From positions 1,860,001-1,924,000 of the forward strand of contig OZ252283.1 of NCBI GenBank assembly GCA_965250025.1: DNA of 64,000 nt, in the 5' to 3' direction. The position numbers and the translations under genes were made by a program. Source of the DNA: CBDDLD01 sp965250025. GTDB taxonomy: Bacteria > Bacteroidota > Bacteroidia > Flavobacteriales > Flavobacteriaceae. Of this stretch, positions 1 to 8,679 are shown piece after piece. Numbering within the stretch: the stretch's first letter is position 1; each line of letters starts with the position of its first letter. The notes below the pieces were generated by a model, which saw only the letters and a program-made list of their open reading frames with translations, did no database searches and was not told where the DNA came from.

Positions 1-459
1 ATCATACTGGAGTTTTTTTCAAAAGGTGCCGAACATGGTCATGTACATATTCATAAAAATGACACTCAATTTCCATGGTTATTGTTTATAAGTTTATGTA
101 TTCATAGTTTTTTAGAAGGTTTTCCCATTCACCAGCATAACGATATGGTATTTGGTGTTTTTATACATAAAATACCTATTGCTGCCATGATCACTACGTT
201 TCTTTTAAAATCGAAACATAATAGGTTACAAATTATTGGCTTCCTCATCTTATTTGCAGTAATGACACCTTTAGGGACAATTATCTCAAACAACACAACC
301 ATTGCTGCAAATGATATCAATACTATTAATGCTATAGTTATAGGTATCTTTTTACACATATCTACAACCATATTGTTTGAAACAGGTGAAGGTCATAAGT
401 TTAACTTATCTAAACTTTTAGCTATTGTTTTGGGTATTTTAATAGCATACTTTATATAG
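1..459 (+). CDS. ZIP family metal transporter, C-terminal part (cut by window edge)
   Basis: The frame is open from base 1 to a TAG at 459, so the gene starts before the window; an internal TTG at 82 is not its start. The 152 visible residues begin with a short His-rich loop (HGHVHIH) and continue with hydrophobic helices. One helix carries HSFLEGFPI, resembling the H-x-x-x-EG metal site of ZIP helix IV, and the next carries HKIPIA, resembling the HKxPEG site of helix V but with the Glu replaced. ZIP proteins move Zn, Fe or Mn into the cytoplasm. The loop and helix order fit the C-terminal half of a ZIP. The next gene starts at the base after its stop codon, suggesting cotranscription. Confidence 0.8.
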   Translation: MILEFFSKGAEHGHVHIHKNDTQFPWLLFISLCIHSFLEGFPIHQHNDMVFGVFIHKIPIAAMITTFLLKSKHNRLQIIGFLILFAVMTPLGTIISNNTTIAANDINTINAIVIGIFLHISTTILFETGEGHKFNLSKLLAIVLGILIAYFI

Positions 460-891
460 ATGTTTTCTAAAGAAGAAAGTCGTTTGTTAAGACAGGAATT
501 CTGGACCAGCTTCGGAAAATCATTTCCGAGAAAATGGGTATTGTACAATACAAAAATCAAAGGGCTTTCATTCAAGTTTTATTTTGATACTAAAAAAGCT
601 TTAGTCGCTTTAGATCTCGAAGATGATTTGGAAAACCGAATTAATTATTGGGAAAAACTATGCGCTTTAAAATCCATCATTCATAACGATTATCTGCCCG
701 ATGCTATATTTGAAGAAATTCATTATCTGGATAATGGAAAAGAGATCTCTAGAATATATGTGCCCTTAGATCAAAAAGTATCCATTCATAACAAAAACAC
801 CTGGCAAGATACCATGTTATTTTTTAATCAAAAGATGAGTGCATTTGAAGCTTTTTTTGAGACTTATGAAGATGTGATTAAAAGCCAGTAA
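460..891 (+). CDS. DUF4268 domain protein
   Basis: A 143-residue soluble protein with no signal peptide. It matches what I know of the small flavobacterial DUF4268 proteins: an N-terminal FWTSFGKSF segment, a central acidic and aromatic stretch, and a C-terminal helix. The family has no established function; DUF4268 domains also occur attached to nuclease-like proteins, but nothing catalytic is evident here. The ATG lies directly after the stop of the ZIP gene, so the two are probably translated from one message. Confidence 0.7.
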   Translation: MFSKEESRLLRQEFWTSFGKSFPRKWVLYNTKIKGLSFKFYFDTKKALVALDLEDDLENRINYWEKLCALKSIIHNDYLPDAIFEEIHYLDNGKEISRIYVPLDQKVSIHNKNTWQDTMLFFNQKMSAFEAFFETYEDVIKSQ

Positions 892-913
892 ATAGTTTAA
901 GGACTGTAATAAT

Positions 914-1576
914 TTATATCACATATAAAAAAATCATAAAGAAGTGGCATATGGCACCACCAAGCACAAACAAATGCCATATCACATGATTAAACGGAAT
1001 GCGCTGTATGGCATAAAATATGATCCCTACGGTATAAGATAGACCTCCTGCAAATAACCATAATACACCACCAGATCCTATAGCTTCAGAGAGGTTTGAA
1101 AAATCAAAAACAATAAGCCACCCCATAACCAAATACAATAAGGTAGAAAACAATTCAAACCTCCCCGTAAAAAACAATTTTAAAACCACTCCAAAAGCAG
1201 CTATACCCCATACCGTCCAGAACAAAGGCCAGCCCAAACTAGCTCTTAGAGTTATTAATAATACAGGCGTATAGGTGCCGGCAATCAATAAATAAATACT
1301 TATATGATCTACAATTCTAAAATAATGCTTACGCCGCTCCCCTTTTACAGCATGGTAAAACGTTGATGCTAAAAAAAGGACAATAATAGAGATCCCGTAT
1401 ACAATAACACTAAAAAGACTCCAGGGTTTGGATGCATCATCACTATAAACGATAAGTAATACTAAAGCAGCGATACCCAAAGCGGCACCAATGCCATGAC
1501 TCCATGCATTTAACGGTTCTTCCAGCGAAGATTCCTGTCTGATTACTCTTGCTCTTTTTGGGGACTGGCTAGCCAT
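914..1576 (-). CDS. trhA: TrhA / hemolysin III family membrane protein
   Basis: A 220-residue polytopic protein with about seven hydrophobic helices. The PAQR/hemolysin III signature residues are visible: an early AWSHGIGA, a STFYHA motif, an RIVDHISIYLLIAGTYTP motif and a late HVIWHLFVLGGAICHF carrying the paired histidines. The Ser, Asp and three His of these motifs form a metal site in the PAQR superfamily. Bacterial members have been linked to membrane homeostasis; haemolysis is not a safe inference. Its start overlaps the end of the upstream DUF4294 gene by 34 bases, indicating an operon with translational coupling. Confidence 0.9.
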   Translation of the reverse strand: MASQSPKRARVIRQESSLEEPLNAWSHGIGAALGIAALVLLIVYSDDASKPWSLFSVIVYGISIIVLFLASTFYHAVKGERRKHYFRIVDHISIYLLIAGTYTPVLLITLRASLGWPLFWTVWGIAAFGVVLKLFFTGRFELFSTLLYLVMGWLIVFDFSNLSEAIGSGGVLWLFAGGLSYTVGIIFYAIQRIPFNHVIWHLFVLGGAICHFFMIFLYVI

Positions 1577-2223
1577 TTATCGGTAAGGTCATAATAATTA
1601 ATTTCAAAAGCCGGATCCTGACGATCTAATCGTCCATTTTGAAATGCTCTCAGCAAAATATCTTCGATCATAAAATCCTCCTCTACTTCTAAAGGTACAT
1701 ATTCTCTTTTTAAAGAGATGTCAAACAAACTGGCCGTATTATTGAACCAAAACGCACGCCAGCCATTTCTTAATTCTTTAATTAACTGAAATGCTGTCTT
1801 TCCCGTTTGCCTGTGAATCAATTTGATCAAGATCTGACCTTCTGTTTTAGTTAACTTTTTAAGCTCCGCTGAAAATTCTTTTTCGAGATATTTATGAATA
1901 CGTTTGGCATAAATACGCTTTTGCCGCTTACGTTCCAAATTAGCCAATCGCTCATTTAAAGTTACCAAACGTTCTGCTGCCAATTTAGCATACGGATATA
2001 CTTTAAGTGTTTTTCGCTTGAGTATAAGATATTTTACCCGCTCCTTCCTGTTTTTGAACTTGAGTTTTGGCATAACTATGACCTCATCCAAATCAATAAC
2101 GGTTCTGGGTATAGAATCACCTTCTATAATGATATACTCAACATCTGTAGAATCTTTCTCGACAGGTACTTGAGTATAAGCCATTACAGGCAGCATGATA
2201 ACTATGATAAAAAGTAATCTCAT
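1543..2223 (-). CDS. DUF4294 domain exported protein
   Basis: A 226-residue protein with an N-terminal signal peptide (hydrophobic run ending near MAYTQ). Positively charged helical segments follow, containing KNRKERVKYLILKRKTLKVYPYAKLAAERL and an arginine-rich region. This is the Bacteroidota family DUF4294, which has no assigned function. The C-terminal tail is acidic and aromatic. It is the first gene of a two-gene leftward unit with the TrhA-like gene, and the overlap suggests a shared membrane or envelope role, although that is only inference. Confidence 0.75.
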   Translation of the reverse strand: MRLLFIIVIMLPVMAYTQVPVEKDSTDVEYIIIEGDSIPRTVIDLDEVIVMPKLKFKNRKERVKYLILKRKTLKVYPYAKLAAERLVTLNERLANLERKRQKRIYAKRIHKYLEKEFSAELKKLTKTEGQILIKLIHRQTGKTAFQLIKELRNGWRAFWFNNTASLFDISLKREYVPLEVEEDFMIEDILLRAFQNGRLDRQDPAFEINYYDLTDKWLASPQKEQE

Positions 2224-2344
2224 AAACGCGTATGATTTAGATATTTTAAGGCGCTATAAATACCACTGACCAAAATTAAGAATTTACTATTCCTTTAACC
2301 TTAAAATCCTATTAATATTATTATTTTAGGGGAAAAATTTTAGA

Positions 2345-3433
2345 ATGGCAAAACAAAATATACTGAATAAAAAGTCGATGGACTTTTTAGAAAAATACCT
2401 TAATAATGCTGCTCCAACAGGTTACGAATGGGATGGTCAAAAATTGTGGATGGACTATCTAAAACCTTATGTTGATGAATTCATCACAGACACCTATGGT
2501 ACAGCAGTAGCAGTAATAAATCCGAAAGCAAAATACAAAGTGGTTATTGAAGGTCATGCTGATGAAATTTCATGGTATGTTAATTATATTTCTGATAAAG
2601 GCTTATTATATGTCATTAGAAATGGTGGAAGCGATCACCAAATAGCACCAAGTAAAGTCGTTAACATTCACACTAAAAAAGGCATCGTTAAAGGTGTTTT
2701 TGGATGGCCTGCCATACATACGAGAAGTAGAGTAAAAGAAGAACCGCCTAAACCCGATAATATTTGTATTGATATAGGCGCAAAAGATAAAGAAGAGGTA
2801 GAAAAAATGGGCGTTCATGTAGGTTGTGTTATTACCTACCCCGATGAATTTCATATTTTAAACAAAGACAAATTTGTGTGCCGGGCTTTAGATAATCGTA
2901 TGGGAGGATTTATGATCGCTGAAGTGGCACGATTACTTCATGAGCATAAAAAAAGTTTGCCTTTTGGATTGTACATTACCAATTCTGTTCAAGAAGAAAT
3001 TGGGCTTCGTGGCGCAGAAATGATAACACATACCATACAACCGGATGTTGCTATTGTTACTGACGTTACTCACGATACAACCACACCAATGATAGACCAG
3101 AAAAAGCAAGGCTACGCAGAAATCGGCAAAGGTCCTGTAATAGCGTATGCTCCTGCCGTACAGCAAAAATTAAGAGATCTCATTACAGATACTGCCGAGC
3201 AAAAGAAAATTCCGTTTCAACGTGCGGCATTATCTAGAGCTACGGGTACCGATACTGATGCTTTTGCTTACAGTAATGGAGGGGTCGCTTCTGCCCTGAT
3301 TTCACTTCCGTTGCGCTACATGCATACCACAGTAGAAATGGTACATAAAAACGATGTCGAAAATGTGATTAAGCTTATATATGAAACATTACTAAATATT
3401 AAAGCTGGTGATACATTTTCATATTTTGATTAA
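2345..3433 (+). CDS. M42 family metallopeptidase (glutamyl/deblocking aminopeptidase-like)
   Basis: A 362-residue cytoplasmic protein without signal peptide. It has the five metal ligands and the catalytic Glu of dizinc M42 aminopeptidases: GHADEIS (His), RALDNRMGG (bridging Asp), VQEEIGLRGA (catalytic Glu plus ligand Glu), IVTDVTHDT (Asp) and a late YMHTTVEM (His). Length matches the family (about 350 residues). These enzymes form tetrahedral dodecamers and trim N-terminal residues from peptides. The ATG at 2345 leaves an AT-rich leader. The downstream Nudix gene begins 21 bases after the stop, so cotranscription is likely. Confidence 0.93.
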   Translation: MAKQNILNKKSMDFLEKYLNNAAPTGYEWDGQKLWMDYLKPYVDEFITDTYGTAVAVINPKAKYKVVIEGHADEISWYVNYISDKGLLYVIRNGGSDHQIAPSKVVNIHTKKGIVKGVFGWPAIHTRSRVKEEPPKPDNICIDIGAKDKEEVEKMGVHVGCVITYPDEFHILNKDKFVCRALDNRMGGFMIAEVARLLHEHKKSLPFGLYITNSVQEEIGLRGAEMITHTIQPDVAIVTDVTHDTTTPMIDQKKQGYAEIGKGPVIAYAPAVQQKLRDLITDTAEQKKIPFQRAALSRATGTDTDAFAYSNGGVASALISLPLRYMHTTVEMVHKNDVENVIKLIYETLLNIKAGDTFSYFD

Positions 3434-3454
3434 ATACAGCTTACCGATTCTTTA

Positions 3455-4003
3455 ATGGAGGAATATATAGACATCCTAGACCGTAATGGACAGCTTATAA
3501 AGTCTAATGTTTTAAAATCTGAAGCTCACATAAATGGATGGTACCATAATACCATCCATTTATGGCTTTATACCAAAGATCATAAGATACTCTTACAGCA
3601 ACGGTCTCATAAAAAAAAGATACATCCGCTACTATGGGATGTCTCAGTTGCAGGGCATGTAGATTCCGGAGAAGAACTTGAGGAAGCACTTATTAGAGAA
3701 ACCAAAGAAGAAATTGGTTTAGATGTCTCATCAAAAGACTTAAAAAAAATAGGCGTATTTAGGCACGAAACCCATTATGATACCATAAAAGATTACGAGT
3801 TTCATCATACATATATCGCTGAACTGAAAGTAAAAGTAGATGACCTCATCCCTCAACCGGAAGAAGTAGAGGCTCTAAAATTAGTGAGTTTTGAAGACTA
3901 TTTGGATCTTTTAGAGCATAGTGAAACCAATTTACACTTCATTGCAAGTAATAAAGATTATTACCTATCCGTATTAAAAGCTATTAAAGATCTGAATGAC
4001 TAA
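3455..4003 (+). CDS. Nudix hydrolase, YfcD/Idi-like
   Basis: A 182-residue protein with a complete Nudix box at residues 67-89 (G-x5-E-x7-RETKEEIGL), so the catalytic Glu residues are present. The N-terminal part (HINGWYHNTIHLWLY, then QQRSHKKKIHP) resembles the isopentenyl-diphosphate isomerase/YfcD-like branch rather than the small MutT branch. The substrate cannot be read from sequence. The stop overlaps the start of the PrsW-like gene by eight bases. Confidence 0.9.
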   Translation: MEEYIDILDRNGQLIKSNVLKSEAHINGWYHNTIHLWLYTKDHKILLQQRSHKKKIHPLLWDVSVAGHVDSGEELEEALIRETKEEIGLDVSSKDLKKIGVFRHETHYDTIKDYEFHHTYIAELKVKVDDLIPQPEEVEALKLVSFEDYLDLLEHSETNLHFIASNKDYYLSVLKAIKDLND

Positions 4004-4673
4004 TCTCGTATTATTTGCCATAGCACCGGTCCTTATTATTATTCTGTATATCTACATACAAGATAAATACGAAAAGGAACCTCCGGGCTTGCTCATCGTC
4101 AGTTTTTTAATGGGCGCGGTACTGAGCATTATCATCACCACAATATTATATTTGATAACCGGTAGGTTAATTCCTCTGGTAGATAAGTATAGTGTATGGC
4201 AGCAGTTTATTCAGGCATTTTTTATGGTCGGATTATCAGAAGAATTCAGTAAATATGTCATCGTTCGCTACTTTGCCCAACCCAAGAAAGCATTTAATGA
4301 ACCTTACGATGGTATTGTTTATGCCGTAATGGTTTCTATGGGATTTGCTGCTACTGAGAATATCTTGTATGTTTTGGAAGGCGGGTACCAAACTGCCATT
4401 CTGAGAGCATTCACGGCAGTTCCGGCCCATGCCACCTTTGGCATCTTAATGGGCTATTATATGGGAAAAGCAAAATTTTCTAAAAACAGGGTTAAATTAA
4501 ACCTCTGTGGTCTTTTACTTGCCGTTGGTTTCCATGGTGCCTATGATTTTTTTCTATTTATTAATTTCATTCCGGGCATATCAACAGGCGCTTTTGTATC
4601 GTTGATATTAGCCATTATATTATCCAGAAAAGCCATCAAAAAACATCAAGATAATTCTAGTTTTAAAACATGA
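3996..4673 (+). CDS. PrsW family intramembrane metalloprotease
   Basis: A 225-residue protein with about seven or eight hydrophobic helices. The family motifs are present in order: LSEEFSKY (EExxK), GFAATENILY (FxxxE), a helix beginning HATFGILMGYYMG and a later GFHGAYDF. The Glu and His residues of these motifs form the putative zinc site. In Bacillus PrsW cleaves the anti-sigma factor RsiW; the substrate here is unknown. Translation is coupled to the Nudix gene by overlap. Confidence 0.88.
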   Translation: MTNLVLFAIAPVLIIILYIYIQDKYEKEPPGLLIVSFLMGAVLSIIITTILYLITGRLIPLVDKYSVWQQFIQAFFMVGLSEEFSKYVIVRYFAQPKKAFNEPYDGIVYAVMVSMGFAATENILYVLEGGYQTAILRAFTAVPAHATFGILMGYYMGKAKFSKNRVKLNLCGLLLAVGFHGAYDFFLFINFIPGISTGAFVSLILAIILSRKAIKKHQDNSSFKT

Positions 4674-4737
4674 CAATTTTCATAAAACATATCATAAACA
4701 TTAAATAATTTAGCCAAACTTCATAAAAACAAATTTC

Positions 4738-5214
4738 ATGTATAAAGTCAAAGTCAACACCTCCAAGACATTTGAAATTGATGATGAACATCTTCAATCA
4801 ATGGATGTCATAGAAACTTCTGACCACACGTATCATATTATTGACAAACATCAATCTGTACAAGCCAAAGTGTTACAATCAGATTATAATTCCAAAACCT
4901 ATAAGGTACAAGTTAATAATAGTGTTTACGATGTGGTGATATCTACCCCTCTGGATCAGCAAATTGAACATATGGGGTTTGCATTAGGCAGTTCAAAACA
5001 AGTAAACTCCATAAAAGCACCGATGCCGGGACTCATTCTGGAAATGAATGTAGCTGTTGGCGATGACGTTCAGGAAAACGACACTTTACTCATTTTGGAA
5101 GCTATGAAAATGGAAAATGTCATTACATCACCAAGAGCAGGTCGTATTAAATCTATTGAAGCTCAGAAAGGCAATGCCGTAGAAAAAAATCAATTATTAA
5201 TCGAATTTGAATAA
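4738..5214 (+). CDS. Biotin carboxyl carrier subunit of acyl-CoA carboxylase
   Basis: A 158-residue protein whose C-terminal 70 residues form a biotinyl domain with the motif LEAMKMENV. Lys124 is the biotinylation site. The N-terminal 85 residues are a beta-rich region that probably docks onto the carboxylase. It is the first gene of a carrier, biotin carboxylase, carboxyltransferase set, all rightward and tightly spaced. No membrane decarboxylase subunit is nearby, so a carboxylase rather than a sodium-pumping decarboxylase is likely. Confidence 0.92.
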   Translation: MYKVKVNTSKTFEIDDEHLQSMDVIETSDHTYHIIDKHQSVQAKVLQSDYNSKTYKVQVNNSVYDVVISTPLDQQIEHMGFALGSSKQVNSIKAPMPGLILEMNVAVGDDVQENDTLLILEAMKMENVITSPRAGRIKSIEAQKGNAVEKNQLLIEFE

Positions 5215-5215
5215 T

Positions 5216-6655
5216 ATGAAAAAGATACTGGTAGCAAATCGTGGAGAGATCGCTATAAGAGTTATGAGAACTGCAAAGAAAATGGGCATCAGTACTGTTG
5301 CTATTTTCTCTGAAGCAGACAGGTATGCACCTCATGTAAAATATGCTGATGAAGCTGTTTGTGTAGGGCCAGCTCCTTCAAACCAATCCTATCTAAAAGG
5401 AGACACTATCATTGAAGTTGCCAAATCCTTAAATGTAGATGGTATTCATCCAGGTTATGGCTTTTTGAGTGAAAATGCAGATTTCGCTGAGCTGTGCGAG
5501 CAAAATAATATTGTCTTTATAGGCCCGAAATCAAAAGCCATACGAGTCATGGGTAGCAAATTAGCTGCAAAAGAAACGGTTAAAGCTTATAATATTCCTA
5601 TGGTTCCAGGCATTGACGAAGCCATAACTGATGTTGATAAAGCCAAAATTATAGCCAAAGAAATTGGATTTCCAATTCTTATTAAAGCTTCCGCTGGCGG
5701 TGGTGGAAAAGGCATGCGTATTGTCGAAAAAGAAGCCGATCTGGAATCGCAAATGCATCGTGCCATCAGTGAAGCCACTTCTGCCTTTGGTGACGGTTCC
5801 GTATTTATCGAAAAGTATGTGAAGTCGCCAAGACATATTGAAATTCAGGTTATGGCAGACAGCCATGGTAACATTCTTCATTTCTTTGAACGTGAATGCA
5901 GTATACAGCGGAGGCATCAAAAGGTTGTGGAAGAGGCGCCTTCAACGTTATTAACACCCGAATTAAGAGAAAAAATGGGCCAGGCTGCTATTGATGTTGC
6001 CAGATCATGTGACTATTTGGGAGCAGGTACAGTAGAATTTTTGATGGATGCTGATCATAATTTTTACTTTTTGGAAATGAATACCAGACTACAGGTAGAA
6101 CATCCGGTGACCGAAATAATATCGGGAGTAGATTTGGTAGAGCTACAGATCAAAGTCGCTCGTGGAGAAGCATTACAAATCAAACAGGAAGACTTAGAAA
6201 TAAAAGGTCATGCATTGGAATTGAGAGTCTATGCAGAAGATCCTATGAACGATTTCCTACCTAGTGTTGGCCGTTTGGACACCTATCAACTTCCGGTTGG
6301 AAAAGGCATCAGAGTAGATAATGGGTTTGAGGAAGGTATGGATATTCCCATCTATTACGATCCCATGCTCTCAAAACTTATTACCTATGCAGAAACACGT
6401 GACGAAGCTTTACAATTAATGATTAAGGCCATAGACAATTATCATGTTAAAGGTGTGGAAACCACATTGCCTTTTGGAAGATTTGTCTGTGAGCATCAAG
6501 CTTTTAGAAGTGGTGATTTTGATACTCATTTTGTGAAAAATTATTATTCACCAGAACTTTTGGAAGAAAAAATAAATGAAGAAGCAAGAATTGCAGCCCA
6601 TATTGCTGTAAAACGCTATTTAGAAGATCAAAAACTATTAAGACTACCGAATTAA
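5216..6655 (+). CDS. Biotin carboxylase subunit of acyl-CoA carboxylase
   Basis: A 479-residue AccC-type protein starting MKKILVANRGEIAIR. I chose the ATG at 5216, one base after the carrier gene's TAA, rather than the in-frame TTG at 5207, because MKKILVANRGE is the usual family start. It carries the HPGYGFLSEN motif, the glycine-rich ATP loop KASAGGGGKGMR, the ERECSIQRRHQK catalytic segment and EMNTRLQVEHPVTE. It carboxylates biotin on the carrier using ATP and bicarbonate. Length is slightly over the 450 residues of E. coli AccC. Confidence 0.95.
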   Translation: MKKILVANRGEIAIRVMRTAKKMGISTVAIFSEADRYAPHVKYADEAVCVGPAPSNQSYLKGDTIIEVAKSLNVDGIHPGYGFLSENADFAELCEQNNIVFIGPKSKAIRVMGSKLAAKETVKAYNIPMVPGIDEAITDVDKAKIIAKEIGFPILIKASAGGGGKGMRIVEKEADLESQMHRAISEATSAFGDGSVFIEKYVKSPRHIEIQVMADSHGNILHFFERECSIQRRHQKVVEEAPSTLLTPELREKMGQAAIDVARSCDYLGAGTVEFLMDADHNFYFLEMNTRLQVEHPVTEIISGVDLVELQIKVARGEALQIKQEDLEIKGHALELRVYAEDPMNDFLPSVGRLDTYQLPVGKGIRVDNGFEEGMDIPIYYDPMLSKLITYAETRDEALQLMIKAIDNYHVKGVETTLPFGRFVCEHQAFRSGDFDTHFVKNYYSPELLEEKINEEARIAAHIAVKRYLEDQKLLRLPN

Positions 6656-6661
6656 ACCACT

Positions 6662-8203
6662 ATGGACTCTAAAATAAAAACACTAAACGAAAAATTATCT
6701 CAGGCCCATTTAGGAGGTGGACAAGCCAGAATAGATAAGCAACACGAAAAGAAAAAATTAACTGCCAGAGAACGTATTAGCTTTCTTCTGGACGAAAATT
6801 CTTTTGAAGAAATTGGTGCTTTAGTGACCCACCGTACTAAAGATTTTGGTATGGAAAATCAGAAATTTTATGGCGATGGTGTCGTCACCGGATATGGCAC
6901 AATAGATGGTCGACTGGTTTATGTATTTGCACAGGACTTTACCGTTTTTGGAGGCTCACTATCCGAAACCCATGCTGAAAAGATCTGCAAGATTATGGAT
7001 CTCGCTGTAAATGTGGGAGCACCTTTAATCGGTTTGAATGATTCTGGAGGTGCTCGTATTCAGGAAGGTGTACGGTCTTTAGGTGGTTATGCGGATATTT
7101 TTTATAGAAATGTACAAGCATCTGGAGTAATTCCACAAATATCGGCTATCATGGGACCTTGTGCCGGAGGTGCTGTATACTCCCCTGCCATGACAGATTT
7201 TACAGTTATGGTAGAAAATACCAGCTATATGTTCGTAACCGGTCCTAACGTGGTTAAAACTGTAACTAATGAAGAGGTTACCAGTGAAGAATTAGGTGGT
7301 GCAAGCGTGCATTCTACAAAATCGGGTGTGGCACACAAAACATCATCAAACGATGTGGAATGCCTGCATGATATAAAAAGGCTATTGAGCTACCTGCCGC
7401 AAAGCAATAAAGAATATCCAAAGGCTTATGATTATGAGCTAAAAGACGAGGTAAGAGATGTGCTATCTGATATTGTACCAGAAAATCCTAATAAACCTTA
7501 TGACATGCATGAGGTTATTGATGGTATTATAGATGAAGATTCCTTCTATGAGATCCATAAAGACTATGCAGAAAATATTATTGTTGGTTTTGCCAGATTA
7601 GGTGGAAAAAGTATTGGTATCATAGCCAATCAGCCAATGTTTCTGGCAGGGGTTCTGGATGTTAACAGTTCTAAAAAAGCAGCACGTTTTGTGCGTTTTT
7701 GTGATAGCTTTAATATTCCCTTATTAGTATTGGAGGATGTTCCCGGTTTCTTACCTGGAACTGATCAAGAATGGAACGGCATCATTGTTAATGGCGCAAA
7801 ATTACTCTATGCTTTTAGTGAAGCTACAGTGCCGCGTGTAACTGTGATTACACGCAAAGCCTATGGTGGCGCTTATGATGTTATGAACTCTAAACATATA
7901 GGATCGGATATGAATTTTGCCTGGCCTACAGCAGAAATTGCAGTTATGGGTGCTAAAGGTGCTGCAGAAATCATTTTTAAACGCGAAATATCTGCCGCAG
8001 AAGATAAAGAAGCCAAATGGAAAGAAAAAGAAGCCGAATACGCTGAACTTTTTGCCAATCCGTATAGTGCAGCTGAGCGTGGATTCATTGATGAAGTGAT
8101 TTTACCAAAACAAACCCGTAGAAAATTGATAAAAGCATTTAGTATGCTTGAACAGAAAGAGGTGAATACACCTTTACGTAAGCACGGAAATATTCCACTT
8201 TAA
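6662..8203 (+). CDS. pccB: Acyl-CoA carboxylase carboxyltransferase subunit (propionyl-CoA carboxylase beta type)
   Basis: A 513-residue crotonase-fold carboxyltransferase of the fused PccB type. Visible features are the N-terminal LTARERISFLLDE, the oxyanion region GPCAGGAVYSPA, the acyl-CoA site around LNDSGGARIQEGV, and a C-terminal half with GFLPGTDQEWNGII and ITRKAYGGAYDVM. It transfers carboxyl from biotin to an acyl-CoA. Overall likeness and length favour propionyl-CoA as substrate, feeding the methylmalonyl-CoA route, but acetyl- or methylcrotonyl-CoA cannot be excluded from sequence alone. It lies six bases after the biotin carboxylase gene. Confidence 0.9.
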   Translation: MDSKIKTLNEKLSQAHLGGGQARIDKQHEKKKLTARERISFLLDENSFEEIGALVTHRTKDFGMENQKFYGDGVVTGYGTIDGRLVYVFAQDFTVFGGSLSETHAEKICKIMDLAVNVGAPLIGLNDSGGARIQEGVRSLGGYADIFYRNVQASGVIPQISAIMGPCAGGAVYSPAMTDFTVMVENTSYMFVTGPNVVKTVTNEEVTSEELGGASVHSTKSGVAHKTSSNDVECLHDIKRLLSYLPQSNKEYPKAYDYELKDEVRDVLSDIVPENPNKPYDMHEVIDGIIDEDSFYEIHKDYAENIIVGFARLGGKSIGIIANQPMFLAGVLDVNSSKKAARFVRFCDSFNIPLLVLEDVPGFLPGTDQEWNGIIVNGAKLLYAFSEATVPRVTVITRKAYGGAYDVMNSKHIGSDMNFAWPTAEIAVMGAKGAAEIIFKREISAAEDKEAKWKEKEAEYAELFANPYSAAERGFIDEVILPKQTRRKLIKAFSMLEQKEVNTPLRKHGNIPL

Positions 8204-8218
8204 GTGGCATAATCCATA

Positions 8219-8599
8219 TTAAGTCATACAATCGGCACATTGACCTGTCAAAAGTACATCGGCAGATATAATGTGTCGATTGTCTAGTTTAGGAATCGCT
8301 ATATTAATATCTAAACATTCTACCTTTCCGCAGTCCTTACATTCAAAATGAGGATGTATATCATCATGATGATCTGTTGAACAATGGTGACATTTTGCAT
8401 ACCATTTATAACCATTAGTTCCAGTAAATGAATGCAATCGTCCTTCATTCTCAAGACGCTCAAGAATACGATAAACGGTAGTTTTATTCATGTTTTCTTT
8501 TAAATGTTCCACTAAATCAACTACCGAAACTGCATCATCCCTTTTATCAAAAATAGATAAGATGGTATTAACAGATTTTGTTTTTCGCTTTATACTCAT
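8219..8599 (-). CDS. Fur family metal-dependent repressor (Zur-like)
   Basis: A 126-residue protein, slightly short for Fur. The N-terminal winged helix carries the recognition segment NKTTVYRILERLENEGRL (residues 38-55). The dimer and metal region has three CxxC pairs: C70-H-H-C73, C87-K-D-C90 with C95, and C121-A-D-C124, plus a His cluster (H77, H78, H82, H84). Two CxxC pairs usually hold structural zinc; the extra CHHC and His cluster point to a zinc-type sensor, but Fe or Mn sensing is possible. It is divergent from an operon whose promoter carries two palindromes, the obvious targets. A TAATTTTG box nine bases or less from its ATG would make its own message nearly leaderless. Confidence 0.9.
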   Translation of the reverse strand: MSIKRKTKSVNTILSIFDKRDDAVSVVDLVEHLKENMNKTTVYRILERLENEGRLHSFTGTNGYKWYAKCHHCSTDHHDDIHPHFECKDCGKVECLDINIAIPKLDNRHIISADVLLTGQCADCMT

Positions 8600-8603
8600 A
8601 TCA

Positions 8604-8611
8604 CAAAATTA
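8604..8611 (-). promoter_or_regulatory. Putative -7 box of the Fur-family repressor gene
   Basis: Read on the minus strand this is TAATTTTG, matching the Bacteroidota TAnnTTTG box. A TTG on the same strand (plus-strand CAA at 8632-8634) lies 20 bases upstream, an acceptable -33 spacing. The box ends only five bases before the ATG at 8599, implying a very short or absent leader. The operator at 8614-8626 lies between the two boxes, which predicts autorepression. Confidence 0.45.
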
Positions 8612-8613
8612 AT

Positions 8614-8626
8614 GTAACTCAGTTGC
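8614..8626. promoter_or_regulatory. Operator half of a paired Fur/Zur-type palindrome (copy 1)
   Basis: The sequence is GTAACTCAGTTGC, a 6-1-6 palindrome with one mismatch. It equals the reverse complement of copy 2 at 8651-8663 in 12 of 13 positions. The TTG at 8623-8625 inside it is also the -33 element of the rightward operon promoter. Its position between two divergent genes, one a Fur-family regulator, makes it the likely binding site of that regulator. Confidence 0.75.
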
Positions 8627-8651
8627 AATATCAAATTTTATGCTAATTTTG
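8623..8651 (+). promoter_or_regulatory. Promoter of the metal-response operon
   Basis: TTG at 8623-8625 and TAATTTTG at 8644-8651 are 18 bases apart, the expected arrangement for the Bacteroidota primary sigma factor (TTG, about 17-20 bases, TAnnTTTG). The predicted start point falls near 8657, about 22 bases before the ATG at 8680. Both elements touch a copy of the palindrome, so a bound repressor would block the promoter at both ends. Confidence 0.7.
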
Positions 8652-8663
8652 CAACTGAGTTGC
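8651..8663. promoter_or_regulatory. Operator half of a paired Fur/Zur-type palindrome (copy 2)
   Basis: The sequence GCAACTGAGTTGC is a perfect 6-1-6 inverted repeat. It overlaps the last base of the -7 box and covers the predicted transcription start. It is 37 bases from copy 1 (start to start). I did not find this palindrome elsewhere in the window when reading the intergenic regions. Confidence 0.8.
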
Positions 8664-8679
8664 GTTAATATACTACATT

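Noticed and set aside
82..459. TTG start of the ZIP-like gene
   Set aside because: The frame is open upstream to the window edge and includes the His-rich loop, so the gene starts outside the window.
5561..5920. Leftward frame inside the biotin carboxylase gene
   Set aside because: It is antisense to a well conserved gene; its composition is that of a reverse frame.
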